64,000 nucleotides of DNA, taken from positions 5,983,501 to 6,047,500 of the forward strand of contig CP136896.1 in NCBI GenBank assembly GCA_034359265.1, read 5' to 3'. The notes under the pieces were generated by a model. The model saw nothing but the letters and a program-made list of their open reading frames with translations, was not told the origin of the DNA and made no database searches. How positions within the stretch are numbered: position 1 is the first letter of the stretch; each line of letters begins with the position of its first letter. The DNA comes from Canna indica (taxonomy: Eukaryota > Streptophyta > Magnoliopsida > Zingiberales > Cannaceae). This document shows, piece by piece, positions 1-13,800 of this stretch. The translations under genes were made by a program, and so were the position numbers.

Positions 1-389
1 CAGACCTTGTTCCTGCAGATATTTTTTCCGTTCCCTTTGCCTCCGGCGACGGCTGCTGCACAGGCCACCAGGCGGCTGGCGAGGGTGGTGGTCTCTGCCA
101 GTAAGCGACAGGTTAGGGTTTCTTTTCCCTTGCCGTTTTCTTCTTATACCAATTTTTATTCTCGTACTTTTCTATTTGATTTTTTTCTACGTCCTCTTGA
201 TCCCTAGAGCATATTTTCCTCCCATTGCTCTCTTTGGTTTCAATAGCCCATTTCATTTTTTTGTATGTCCTGAGATGATCTGTTCTAGTTATCAACGTTT
301 ATGCGTTTTTTGCAGTCGTATGTTGGTTAGCATAAGCTAAAAGTTGTTTGTGTGTGTGGGTTTTTTTTTGCAATCAGCAAGTTGAATAA
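1..389 (+). other. 5' leader of the MOM1-like gene with a probable leader intron
   Basis: The stretch before the ATG at 390 looks like a transcribed leader. A GC-richer segment (about 1-110) ends in candidate splice donors, CCA|GTAAGC at 101 or ACAG|GTTAGG at 112. A T-rich stretch then leads to the acceptor AATCAG ending at 377, 12 bases before the ATG. A leader intron of about 265-280 bp is therefore likely. The promoter and transcription start probably lie before base 1. The 66-codon ORF inside the leader has no recognisable features. Confidence 0.5.
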
Positions 390-1833
390 ATGGTCCGCAA
401 ACATTCTCGACAAGAAGAAGACACTAGCAGCAGCTCGAGGAGCAGGGGAGCTATCAAAAAATTGAAGGACCTTAATGATTCAAACGTTTCTGGTTCACCT
501 TCAATTGTTAGTCCTGGAAGTAAGGACTGTAGTGTCAGAGGGAAAGACAAAAAAGGTATGGCTGTCAGAAGCTCTCCAGTGACAAAGTCTTCTTCTTCGA
601 GAAAATCCCTTAGTGGATCACCATCAAAGAAATCAAGTGCATCATGTTCTAGCTCAAGGAAATCAGAAAGGCTGGAGAAGCGAAACTTGCCAACCCCTTC
701 AAAGAAAGGGAGCTCAGATAGAGAAGTCAAGAAAGAGTCTTGCAGTTCGTTAAGAAGGTCAGTGAGAATTGAAAAGTTCTCTGCCTCAAGTTCTGAGATG
801 AAGAAGAAAGTGAATGTGATGAAAAATGAAAAGAAGACGTCAGTTTTGGTCACCACAGAAAATATCAAGTCTAAGAAGCCTATTGAAAATACTACTCCAT
901 TGTTGAAAAAGAGAAAGACAAGGGATGCGAGGTCCTACAGAGCTTCATTTACACCACTGGCTAAGAAAGCTAAAATTCCAGGTACTTTTTGCTATGAGAC
1001 CTGATTGAATTTTACTACTTTACCAACCTTTTAGATGCTATATCCCGTGGACTTGCGTGGTGCTGTCTTAATGCAACCTGTTAGCTGTGGCACGTTGTCT
1101 AGCATCTTGCTCGATTGTATTCATGCTATCTGACTTCTCTGTCTTGGAGACTTCTAGGTTCCACAGAAATGCCTCATGACTCTGATCCAAGGGCTGCTTC
1201 ACCTGAAGCAGTATTAGATGGTGGAGACCTCCACGAGTGTTGCGAACAGAAGCTGGATGACCAAAGCGACAGGCTTTGTTTAGAAGAGTTAAAAGAAGCT
1301 GTTGAGGGTTCTAATTCAGAATCCAAAAAGCTTGGAGAGTTGGACCTGGGAGTTGATAGAGATGCAAGTTTAGCTTGCTTCAACATGAAGCAAAATCATC
1401 TTGAATTAAACCAGTCCAAATATGCAGATAACTCCCCCAATCTACAGTTCAGTGGTAGTTCATTGCAACCTTCCTTAGTTGGTACAACTGCTAAAGAAAA
1501 TTTCAATAGTTTATCACGGAGAGAGATTGGTAATGATGGCAATGCATCTGATGCATGTAAAATAAATAGAGAAGGATTGAGGTTGTTACAGCCTGTAGAG
1601 TTGCCTTCTCAAGATAGGCCCATTGCTCTTGACATTTTGCAAGAAAGTGGGGTCATTTCAGCAGGTTTAACAAGTCCCAAGAGGACTTGTGATATTGATT
1701 CTGACACATTGGAGACATCAAATGAAGAAAATGTTGAAATTCAGGCATCTCCCACTGTTGATGCTCGTCAGTTATCCCCTTCGATTAGAAGACAAAATTT
1801 TGAGCAGTGCCCAAATTGTTTCAAATGCCTAAG
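390..1833 (+). other. MOM1-like exons 1-2: basic, serine-rich N-terminus
   Basis: Exon 1 (390-981) encodes about 197 residues rich in Lys, Arg and Ser, with short basic clusters such as KKRKTR and LAKKAKIP that could be nuclear localisation signals. Serine runs and phosphorylatable SP/TP sites suggest a disordered region. Exon 1 ends inside a Gly codon, and exon 2 (1158-1833) resumes it after a 176-bp intron (acceptor TTCTAG). Exon 2 is acidic and low in hydrophobic residues, and closes with a Cys-containing stretch ([10 protein letters not shown]) whose last Arg codon is completed 13.9 kb downstream. No known domain is seen, apart from a possible Cys cluster at the end. Confidence 0.75.
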
Positions 1834-4800
1834 GTACACATTTTAATTATATTCAAATTAATGGCGTTTTCTATAGTGATCCCAAAAAGAGATTTATGCA
1901 AGTTACATGGTCTTGCTATTTTCTCTTTTATGGTTTTCATTTGTTTACCATGGGAGCACCTATGCCTTTTCCTTAGATACAAATGCGTTTCTGTTTTGAG
2001 GAGTGGAGATGCATTTTTCTTGGAAGAAGGAAAAACCAATTTTCTTTGTCTAGATGAATGACATGCACATGACAAATAGAATGTGTCTCGTACATATGTA
2101 TGTTTTTGGTTTTTCTTTTGGAGCTTTGGGAGCAAGTTATGTTATGAAGATATTGTTTCTCCTTTAAAAATCATAAGTTTGATAAGGTACTGCTTAAGTA
2201 GAAGCTGGTTTTATCATTCCAACCTGTTCCCATGTTCTCACATCTTGTCACGTCTTTTTATTTGTATTTTATCAGTAAAGAAATCCAAAACTTGTTTGAC
2301 AAAGCATATGGATGCCTAGCCACTTAGGAGTCTTCATTGTTGCTTTTGTCTAACTCGTTCTTATACCTAGTGGTCAACTTAGTGACTAATTGATTGGCTG
2401 ATTGCTTGTTAGTTTGTAGGCATGTTGGTTCTTTGATAGATATATTGGTGAAAATAATTATTTGTTGATAAATCTCAAGTTCATATTATAGCTTCATTTG
2501 TTAGTCTATCACTGTTAACTAACAAATGTCCAATCAAATGGTTGTAGTTCTTTGAGAAACAATCCCTGCATTTGTCATTTGTTCAATAGAAATCTTTTGA
2601 GCAGACACATTTTATTTGTTCCTTGATATTTAGAAATTCTTGCTATTTTTATAAGCTTTTATCTAGTTGTTAGTTAACAATAAATTAAACTCTTGTAATG
2701 TTAATGAAGACTCAGAAGGAATGACTTGCTGACTAGGAGCATTGACATGTTTCTTCTAGAAGATTTCCTTTACGTTGTTTGGATCCTTATATATTTAAGG
2801 TGAAAAAAGGTGTCTAAAGATTCTTTTGTGAGGATATTGGTGTATTCTAGAGAATTCCTTTCCTTTCTTTTTCATAAACCTCAAAATGATGAGGCTACAT
2901 GAGGTTCATTTGCTAATGCTGACTGGTTCCCAAGGCAGTGGGTGGATGATATCAGCCTAAAATTAGAACCTTGGAATGAAAAGCACCTTTATATCATTTC
3001 TGAGTATGATACTTACTATTTTAGTATAAGGTAATTCACATACTGTAAATTGTTCATGTTCTACTTTTATCCCACAAATTAAATTGCAGTAAGTGGCAAG
3101 ATCAACTTCTTTGGCTTTGACTACACAGGTCTTTTTCTCTTTTTCCACTGTCATACTAAAATCCTCAATTATCTTTTAATTTCACAAGCTAACCTGTAGA
3201 CATGGAAGCAGTTGTTTGATGATCTTATAGAATGGAAGGGTCAATTTCTGTAGCTAGGCTTATCTATAGTATTGGCCTTTATATGCCTTGGCCTCCATCT
3301 AAGTAGCCAACTCAAATTTAGCTTTTGAAGTTCATGCTGAGCTAATTACTAAAAGTGGCACTCCAAACATGAACAATTTTCAAGTTGTTGAATTCTGCAA
3401 TGCTAATGCTGCCAAATATTGTTAGAGTGTCCTGCATGCTAAACATGCATCTTTTGTACTATAGTTCTGCTACTAATTTTGTATGCAGGAAGCTAATTTC
3501 AAATGCCTATTTAAATAATTCCATAGTCTTCATTTTGCACTTGACATAGATGGCCTTTAGAGATCATTCCTAATCCAATATGCACTTGAAGTTTGGATCC
3601 AAAGAAAATTATGGAGCAAAATGTGTTGGAAAGCAACCCAATAAAACAGGATAACATTTGATAACCTATAGTCAAGTTATTTGTGTTTATATCTTGGTTA
3701 GGTGGGAAAGGGCTTGTGACAGTTGAATCACTTTATGACATTATGTTTTCTGTTGGATTCAAGTAGTATACAACGACAATCAAACTTAGTATCATACTCT
3801 TCACTTTTCGAGATTAAGCTGATCAGCGAACTATATTCTTTGCTTTGGCTCTAGATATTTAATTATTTCTATTTATTATATTGATTTTTGATAATTTCTT
3901 TCAAATATTTACTATATTGATTTTGGGTCTCTTTATTTGGATCAGTTTTGGAATATTATTTCTGAAAATATGTTCCTTTTAGTCAATTTTATTTCTTCAC
4001 GTGAACTGACTTTTGACCTTTATTTTGGGGCATTTTGAATTTTTTTCTATCTGAGATGCGATAGTGCATGCATATAATCCTAAAATGTTAGAAGTAACTT
4101 GCAAAAAATTGCTTTTATTTCTTTTGGACCTTGACCATATATTATTCTGTTGGACTTCACATGTAGATTCCAAAGCCTAATATGTAAGGTGGGTTCTTAG
4201 AAAATTTAAATTCCGTAAAATCTATGATAATACTTGAATGATGTAGGTCCAAATTGATCATTTATAGCATCATTTTTGGTTCAGCTTATTGTGGAATGAG
4301 ATACAATTTTTTATGTTGTCCATTGCCAATAGCGATGTTATGATCATGCCGAGGGGATTGGCAATTAATTTTTTAGTCAATATTGTTGCTTAGCATTTAT
4401 ATGTTTCATGTTTGTTAGTGATTATTGAAGAGCCCTAGAAGCATGTCTCATTCATTAATGAAAGGCCTATAGATAGGCATTAAATACATGTGTTGTACAC
4501 GTGGAACACCTTAATTAACTTATACGATCAATATATATATATATACAGTTAATTAACTAATACTAATACTAATCTCAAGCTGGAGCATAGATGTCAATCA
4601 TGCCCAGCTTGTCATATAGCAATTTGAACCGAGTTGAGTTAAGAGCCTTGGCGAAGATGTCTGCGATTTGGTCTTGAGAGAAGTGAGGTGTGATGATTTT
4701 CTTTTAATGGACAGCTTCCTGAATGAAATGACAATCAACTTCAATATGTTTTGTCCTTTCATGGAAGACATGATTGTTGGCAATATGAATAGCTTATTGG

Positions 4801-7800
4801 TTGTCACAATGCATGATCATAGGCTTATCAAAAGAGAACCCAAGTTCTCCCAAGAGGCTTTTTACCCACATCAGCTCACATATGTGGTGTGAGCCATAGC
4901 CATATACTCAGCGTCGGCACTTGAGCGGGCCACCACATTCTGCTTCTTACTCATCCATGTGACCAAATTTCCTCCTACATATGTGCATGATCCTGAGGTG
5001 GATCTTCTATCACTAATTGACCCAACATAATGTGCATCAGAGTACCCTTCTACTTTTATATGTCCATTTTTCCTCAGCCATAAGCCTTTCCCGAGGGAAC
5101 TCTCGACATAGTGTAGATTTTTAGCAGAATAGTCTAGTGAGAATATTTTGGTTGATGCATGAACTAACTGACAACACCAACTGTATAGGAGATGTTAAAT
5201 TTGTTTTCCAACCAACTTCCTAAACCTCGCAACGTCATCAAAGTTTCTTTCACCCTAAGGCTCAGAGGTGACACATGCATCAACGAATATATTGGTTGGT
5301 TTGCATCCTAGCATGCCAACCTCACTCAGGAGGTCCGTACCATATTTCCTCTGCGAGAGAACCACCCCCATTTCATTATAGGCAAAATATATGTACTGAG
5401 GAAGTACCTTGGACAACCTAAATTCATAGTCAAAAAGTGATTCTTCAGATGGGCTTTAACTTCCTCAATTCCACCACGATCATCGACAGTGAGTAAGATA
5501 TCATCCATATAGACTGCAAGAATCACACTTCCAGCATGTCTTTTTCGTAAACACCGAGTGGTCAGACTTGCATTCTTTGAGACCAATAGAAGATGCAATT
5601 TTGCTTAGTTTGTCAAACCATGCCCGAGGACTTTGTTTGATGTCTTACATTGCTTTCTTTAAGTGACGCATTAGATTCTCCCACTGAGCAACATACCTAG
5701 GTGGTCGGTCTCTATTAAGTCCCTATATAGAAACACATTCTTAACATCCAGTTGATTCATACTCCAACCCAAATTTATGGCCACAGAGATGAGAATCCTG
5801 AGTCTGGCCACAAGGGAAAATGTCTCGAAGTTGTCCATCCCAAATTGTTGTGTAAAGCCTTTAGCAACCAAGCGAGCCTTATACCGCTCGATAGATCCAT
5901 ATGGCAAATATTTCAGACTGAACACCCATTTGCATGAGACAAGTTTTATTCCAGGAGTTAGTCGGACAAGGTCACAAGTATGTCGGGATATGAGAGCATC
6001 CATCTCCACATCCATGATACTTTTCCACTTAGGATCAAGCAACGCTTCCCGGTATGTTCTGTGAATAGACATAGAAGACAAAGACAAGGCAAACTGGCGA
6101 AGTGAGGGTTGCCTGACGAAGTGAGGGTTGAGAGCTGAGCATAAGATAAGTGATTGTTAATGGGATGAGCAGTATGACTTCGTTTACCTTTCCGTAGAGC
6201 AATGTGGAGTTTAATGTCTGATGGAGGATCTTGAGAGCGAGGTGGAGCTGGAGGGGTGTGCTGCCTGGAGATTACACCTGTATCTTTATGCCTTTTTTGA
6301 TAGACTAACAATGGGGAGCACTAGATAAAAACTCTTCTTAGTGGTTGGTGATGGTAGGAGCAGTGATAGACTTAGCACAGAGGAGAAGTAAGGGGTATCC
6401 TCGAAGAAAGATACATCAGCACAGGTAAAGAGTCTCTTGGAAACCGGGTCATAACAACGATATCTTTTTTAGTGTGAGAGTATCCAATGAAGACACTTCA
6501 CAACTCTAGGAGATAGTTTGTCATGACCAGGGCCAAGACATGAACAAAACAGACAACCAAAGATTTTGGATGGAACTTTAAATTGTGGTTGGATGGGAAA
6601 CAAGACAGATAAGAGTGACCTATTCCCTAGAATCGAAGATTACACACGTTTAATGAGATGTATAGCAGTAAGAGCATCATCCCTCAAAGTTATTGAGGAA
6701 TGTTCATATGAAACATATGTCCTCCCCACATCTAGAAGATGACGATTTTTGCGCTCGACAACGCCATTCTGCTGGGATGTGCAAGGACACGAAGTCTCAT
6801 GAATGATACCATGGGAGGCACAAAATTTGACAATGTTAGAATGAAGATATTCACGAGCATTATCCGTTCGAAGAATTTTAATGGAAGTACCAAACTGATT
6901 TTGTATTTCAAGATAGAATGTTTGGAATACATTAAACACTTTTGACCCACACCTCAAAAGAAAAACCCAAGTCATACGACTGTGGTCATCAATGAAAGTG
7001 ACAAAGTACTTGTACCCAAAATATCAACAGACTCTCTGACTCAGGCTTTCTGGAAGGGGCATACGATGGTGCTTGTCTAACTCACAAGCTTCACGTTGAA
7101 AATGAGAACAAGACACACTCGGCAATAGAGGACTTGAGCTTTTGGAGAGAAGGATGGTCTAACCGACGGTGCCACTAGAATGCGGTGATGGACTGGTGAG
7201 CGACAGTAATTGATGTGGCGTAATTAATTATTTCCTATTTTGGCATAATTGATTTGGCATAATTGACTCTTTCCTGTTAAGGTGTAATTGACTCCTATTA
7301 AATAGGAAGCCAATTTTCAACTTTATTGTTCTTCCTATTAGGCATGGATTCTTGTTTAATTTCAGATTTCCTAGTTAATTTCGAAATCCTAGTTAATTTA
7401 TTTCCTAGTTGGGTCCTAGGCTAATCAAGAGAGTCTATTTAAGTTATTTGTAAGCCTTTTTTGGCCAGGTTGTGGGAATTATTCAAAATATTCAGACTTT
7501 TGTCTTTGAGAGCTTTCTCTCTGTTTGTGAGTTTTTTTTATCAAATCATATTTTCGCTATTCGCTGCGTCAAGTGGTATCAAAGTAGGTATAACCTGACT
7601 GATGGAGACCGGTGTTGGCAACCATCCCAGTGACGGTGATCAAGGGGTGCAGGCTACTAGGGACGATGTCTTATCAACCCTTCCAGAGGTTGTAAGAGCC
7701 CAGGGGGCTTTGCTTAGAGATCTAGATCAAAGGTTTGGCCGATTAGAAATTCTGATAACAACACAATTTGCACAGATTAATCGGTTGCTCGGTGATCGCG

Positions 7801-10800
7801 TCAACAGATTTTGGGATAACATTGGGGCTGTAGACGGAGATTTGCCTCACGATGCACCCAATGTTAGACCTTTTCTTGCTGAACCAAACCAGCGTGCTTA
7901 CCAAGCTCCTCTAGAGAATTTGGCGAGGGGAGCCATAGGAGGATATTATGGTGGTTACGGTGGAGAAGAGGGACGTGGTCGATTTAATCATGACCGTAAC
8001 AGATTCCAATTGAAAGTGGACATTGTCGGCTTTAATGGAGATTTAGGAGTAGAGGATTTTATGGACTGGCATTGTGATAGGGTACAGGAGTACATTAGAT
8101 GGTCAGAAGTAGATATGACACAGATGGTGGCAATAAGGTTGAAACGAGGGGCTTCCTCTTGGTGGAAAAGGGTGCAGAATGATTTAGAGGCACAAGGGAG
8201 GCGACCTATTACAACGTGGACTCGAATGAGGGAGATGTTAAGCGAGAGATTTCTACCCCCAGATTACTCGCAATACTGATGGGAAGACTGTCCATGAATA
8301 TACTGCTGAGTTTTTGAACCTAGCAGAGCGTAACCAAACAATTGCTAGATATATGGATGGTTTGAGGCCAGTTATCACAGGTGTGTAGATAGTGTGTACG
8401 CTCAATGATGCACGAAATCTTGCTTTGAAGACTGAGACTTTAATGCAAGAGAGGCCATATAACAATAACAGATTTGAAGCAACTCGAAGAGTGTATGCTG
8501 AAACTTTTAAGACTGAAACCAGCCGAGCAGGGGCTGAAAGCGGAAAAGCAATGGCTACTCGGCCTACCCAGCAAAATGACCGTCAAGAGGCCGTTAAGCA
8601 AGACAAGACAGTAGCAGGGAAGCAAAATGAGGTAGCTAAGCCAGCCAATCCATATGACAGACCAGTACTTATGAAGTGCTTTAAGTGTGGCCAACCTGGT
8701 CATTGTTCTAGCGACTGCAGAAGGCAAAGAGCTGTCAACATGGTGACGGGGGACTATTTAGAGTGTGATGATGGCGAGTTGTGTGGACCTGATGGTGATG
8801 ATGATGATGAGTATGATGAAGGGGGAGAGACTTTTGTGGTGAGAAAATTGTTATTATCACCAAAGCTATCAAAAGGATCTCAGCGTCACAAACTATTTCG
8901 TACCAGGTGCACTATTAATAATGGTTTATTTGATTTAATTATTGATAGTGGTAGTTGCGAAAATATAATTGGAAAACAGGCCGTAAGAAAGTTGAATTTG
9001 CCTATTGAACCTCATCCTGAACCTTACAAAATTGGGTGGATTAAATCTGTAGGTGAAATTAGAGTAACAGAAAGATGTAAGGTTCCATTCTCTATAGGTA
9101 AATATAAGGATGAGATATATTGTGATGTGGTAGATATGGATGCATGTAGTTTGATATTTGGTAGACCTTGGCAATATGATGTGGATGCTAGACATTTGGG
9201 CAAGGAAAATGTGTATAAGTTCTGTAAAGGAGGTGTGAGTTATACTTTGATACCATTAAAGGGAAAGACCCAATCTGAAGCTTCTAAAGTTGAGGGGAAG
9301 GCTTTCTTGACCATTGCTCATTCGGAGGAGTTGCTTGTTGATGCTGAAGAAACTAGGGAGGTTCATGCCCTGATTGTAAAGTCTTTGATGGTTGAGAGGG
9401 AAGTACAAAAGACTGATGTTCCTCAGGTAATTCAACCCTTACTAGCAGAATTTGCGGAGATCATGCCAGATGAGTTGCCTGATGGTCTATCACCATTGAG
9501 GGATATACAACATCAAATTGACTTGATACCAGGAGCTAGTTTACCGAATCTGCCTCACTACAGGATGAGTCCTAAAGAAGGGGAGATACTCAGAGATAAA
9601 GTTGAAGAGTTGCTGAAGAAAGGACAGATTCAAGAAAGCATGAGTCCATGTGCTGTTCCAGCACTACTCACGCCAAAGAAAGATGGAAGTTGGCGAATGT
9701 GTAGATAATCGTGCCATCAACAAGATCACAATTGGTTACAGGTTCTAGAGGTGCTAGCAGAGAACAAATTGTATGTAAATATGAAGAAGTGTAGCTTCTT
9801 GTCCGAGAAGTTGCTTTTCCTTGGTTATGTTGTTAGTTCTGAAGGTATCCATGTTGATGAAGAAAAGGTTCATGCCATACGAGATTGGCCAACTCCCAAG
9901 AATGTGACTGAAGTGAAGAGTTTTCATGGTTTAGCCACCTTTTATAGGAGGTTTATCCGTAACTTCAGTACTATAGTTGCTCCAATAACTGAATACATTA
10001 AGAAGAGCAAGTTTAATTGGGAAGAAGAGACTGAGAAGAGTTTTGCTTTAATTAAGGAGAAGTTGAGTACTGCCCCTATACTAGCTCTTCCAAATTGTAA
10101 TAAGTTGTTTGAGGTGGAATGTGATGCGAGTGGAGTTGGTATTGGTGGTGTTCTGTCCCAAGAAAGGAGACCGATTGCGTATTTCAGTGAGAAGTTAACT
10201 GATGCAAGGAAGAAGTGGTCTACCTATGACAAGGAGTTTTATGCTATTGTTCAAATTCTTAGGCATTGGAAACCATATTTAATCGGTAAAGAATTTGTTT
10301 TATATTTTGATCATGAGTCTTTGAAGTTCCTGAATAGTCAAAGGCAGATTGATGAGGGTATGCATGCTAGGTGCGTTCAAAACAAAGTATATGATGCTTT
10401 GAGTAGGAGAGCTGCATTGATGTTGACGTTCAGAGGTGAGATAATTGGGTTTGATTGTTTGAAGGAGTTGTACGAACATGACGAAGATTTTCAGGAGATT
10501 TGGAGGCAGTGTCAAGAGGACAAAGTTGTTGATGAGTTTCACATTCACGAGGGATTTCCGTGACAATCAATTGTGTATTCCTCAGTCTTCTTTAAGGGAG
10601 AAAGTGATATCTACACAGTGGAGGTTTGGCAACACATTTGGGTAGGTCAAAGACTATTGATGTTGTTCTTGACAGGTATTATGGCCTCAACTGAAGAGAG
10701 ATGTGGGAAAGTTCGTGAAGCATTGCTATGTGTGCCAGACTGCCAAAGGTCAAGCTCAAAATACAGGTTTATACATGCCTTTACCTGTGCCAGAAAATAT

Positions 10801-13800
10801 TTGAGAGGATTTATCTATGGATTTTGTTCTCAGACTACCACGTACATAGAGGGGTGTGGATTCTGTTTTTGTTGTTGTTGACCGGTTTTCCAAGATGACA
10901 CACTTTATTGCATGCAAGAAAACTTCAGATGCCACAAATATTGCTAAGCTATTTTTCAGAGAAGTGGTTAGATTGCATGGTGTTCCAAAGACCATTACTT
11001 CAGATAGGGACACTAAGTTCCGTAGTCACTTTTGGAGGACTTTATGGAGGATGTATGATTCTTCTCTGAACTTCAGTAGCACTGCGCATCCTCAGACAGA
11101 TGGACAGACTGAAGTTACCAACAGGACTTTGGGTAACTTAATTAGGAGCTTATGTGGAGATAAACCAAAGCAGTGAGACTCTTTTCTAGCGCAGGCTGAG
11201 TTCGCCTACAATAGTGCAAAACACAGTGCTACTGGTAAGTCTCCATTTGAGATTGTCTACCAGCAGAGTCCAAGGCATGTTCTAGATTTATCTCCCCTTG
11301 CAAAGGGTCCTGGTTATAGTGCTACTGCAGAAAAGTTTGCTGGATAAATGCAAACTACTCAAGCAGAGGTTAGGCAGAAATTGGAGGAAACAAATGCTAA
11401 GTATAAGGGTGCTGCGGATAAGCACCGTAGGCACAAATTGTTCAAAGAAGGTGATATGGTAATGGTGTTTCTTCGCAAAGAAAGATTTTCAGCTGGCACG
11501 TACAACAAGTTACAGCCCAAGAAGTATGGTCCTTACCAAATTTTGAAGAAGATCAATGACAAAGCTTATGTTATTGATCTACCAAGTAGCATGGGTATTT
11601 CTAGTACGTTCAACGTTACGTCTATCAATACTATGAGGCCAATGCACCACTATACCCTGAGTTCAATTTGACTCGAGGTCAATTCTTTCACAAGTGGAGG
11701 GGACTGATGTGGCATAATTAATTATTTCCTATTTTGGCATAATTGATTTGGCATAATTGACTCATTCCTGTTACACCAACTCCTATTAAATAGGAAGTCA
11801 ATTTTCAACTTTATTGTTCTTCCTATTAGACATGGATTCTTGTTTAATTTCAGATTTCCTAGTTAATTTCGAAATTCTAGTTAATTTATTTCCTAGTTGG
11901 GTCCTAGGCTAATCAAGAGAGTCTATTTAAGTTATCTTTAAGCATTTTTTGGCCAGGTTGTTGGTATTATTCAAAATATTCAGACTTTTGTCTTTGAGAG
12001 CTTTCTCTCTGTTTGTGAGTTTTTTTTATCTAAATCATATTTTCGATATTCGCTGCGTCAGTAATGAACGCGGATAGTAGGTAAGTCCCTCCAATTTCAG
12101 CTCTCCCACCTATCTTCCTCCTCGTCTCTAGATCCTGCATCACACAATGAGGGGGAAAAAAGTTACGGAGTAGTTGTGACTCTTGGTAAGCTGACTAATG
12201 AAGAATAAATTTATAGGATATTTTGGAAGGTAAAACACCCTATCTAAGTCTAGGTTACTGAGGCAGTAATTGTGCCAAGGCCGTGCAAGAAGTAGAGCCA
12301 TCGGTCAGACGAACATGAGATAGGTCAGACTCAAGGTAAAAGTTAGAGAAAAGGTTTCTGTTATCGGACATATGATTGGAAGCACATGAGTCAAGGATCC
12401 AAGACATACTAGGGGAAGCAATGACCGCAGTCCTAGAGGAGGTAGTCATAGTTGAAGAGGTGACGACCTGCAGGGGCTTGTCATATTCGGATTTGGAGAC
12501 AGTGAGACACTAATAGTTTCCTCACTCTGGGTTTCCTCCGGTGCAAAGATAACAACTTTGGCATGTGGAGACCTTCCAAACTTCTGCCAGCACCTATCAG
12601 GTGGGTGATTGGACCTTCCACAATGTATGCAGGAGGAAATGAATTTCTTCCTTTTCCACGACCTCCACTACGGCCTTTGCCCCCGGAGTTTTCACCCGTT
12701 GGAAAGGAGATTGGAGCATGGGTGAGCTCAATAACTCTCAATACTCTGGCCATGGCACTATTGAGATCAAGGATGGTATTGTCTGCTATGATCTCAATAC
12801 TTTGGCCATGGCACTGTTGAGATCAAGGATGGTATTGTTTGCCATGATCTAAGACTTGACATGTTGAACGAAGATGGTAGGCTTTGTTAGTAGGGCTGAC
12901 AAAAACCTCGCCACGAGGAATTCCTCTCTCTGCTTGCTTCTTTTGCATCGACACATCTGGAGTGAAGGGGTGATATTCAGTCAATTCATCTGCCTTTCCC
13001 TTCACGATGGCATAGAAGTCTTGAATTGACGCTCCTTCCTCAAGTTTTATGTTAAATATCTCATAATACAAAGTGTAATTCCTTAAGATGTTCGCATCTT
13101 GGAAGTAGGTCTTTTTGTGGGAGTCCCACATGCTTTTGGCCGTGGTGAGAAAGATAACTATCGAGGTAATTTGCGGCTCCAGACTATTGAGCATCCATGA
13201 GAGACCCGTACAATCGTTTGTCTCTCAATTAGAATATTCTTCGATGTTCGTTGGATTAGGAGGCTCATTGTCGAGGTCTTTAGTTTTCTTTTGAGATTCA
13301 GAGGGGTAATTTGTGCCATAAAGTTTTATAGAAGTGCTGAGGGTTGCAGCTTTTGGATCCTCCATTAAATTCGACATGATTGATGTACTAATGGCAACAA
13401 GTAGAACAACCGAGAGAAATTACAAAATAAATATAACTTATCTTGGGAAGCGTGCTGTCCGAATCAGGGATGAGACTCGGGTTGAGAAGTACGCAAAAGC
13501 CACGTAAGGCACGACAACAAATTTGAGGCATGGAAGCAGTCAGGATGCCTCGCTAAGTGTCCAATCGTGGAGATGAAGAAAACTAGCTACAAAATTGAAA
13601 CAACTTGTAGACTGTGTCCAAGCTGGGTTTCAAGGCGAATGCTTCGGGCCACGAGTTGCAATGGGAAGGTCTTCACGTAAAGACCAAGAGCTTCAGGAGA
13701 GAGCTCTATGCCATAGTAGCCTTCTTCAGGCCACGTGCAACTTTTAGGCTTCGTTTTTGGAGCCACGTGAGAGAGGCCCGAAACACCAAATCGGGTGATG

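Larger units (their letters stand above)
7206..12065 (+). mobile_element. Ty3-Gypsy LTR retrotransposon nested in the Copia element, with deleted RT core
   Basis: The near-identical LTRs 7211-7571 and 11705-12060 begin TGATGTGGC and end CTGCGTCA, and are flanked by the direct repeat GTAAT (7206-7210 and 12061-12065). A primer-binding site (TGGTATCAAAGTAGG) follows the left LTR, and a purine tract (CAAGTGGAGGGGAC) precedes the right one. Domains run gag, zinc knuckle, protease, RT, RNase H, integrase, which is Gypsy order. The C-terminal integrase segment with [15 protein letters not shown] suggests a chromovirus such as the CRM group, without certainty. Few LTR differences point to a recent insertion. 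Confidence 0.92.

Noticed and set aside
4668..6945. Plus-strand ORFs over the Copia remnant
   Set aside because: They are antisense shadows of the integrase and reverse transcriptase pieces.
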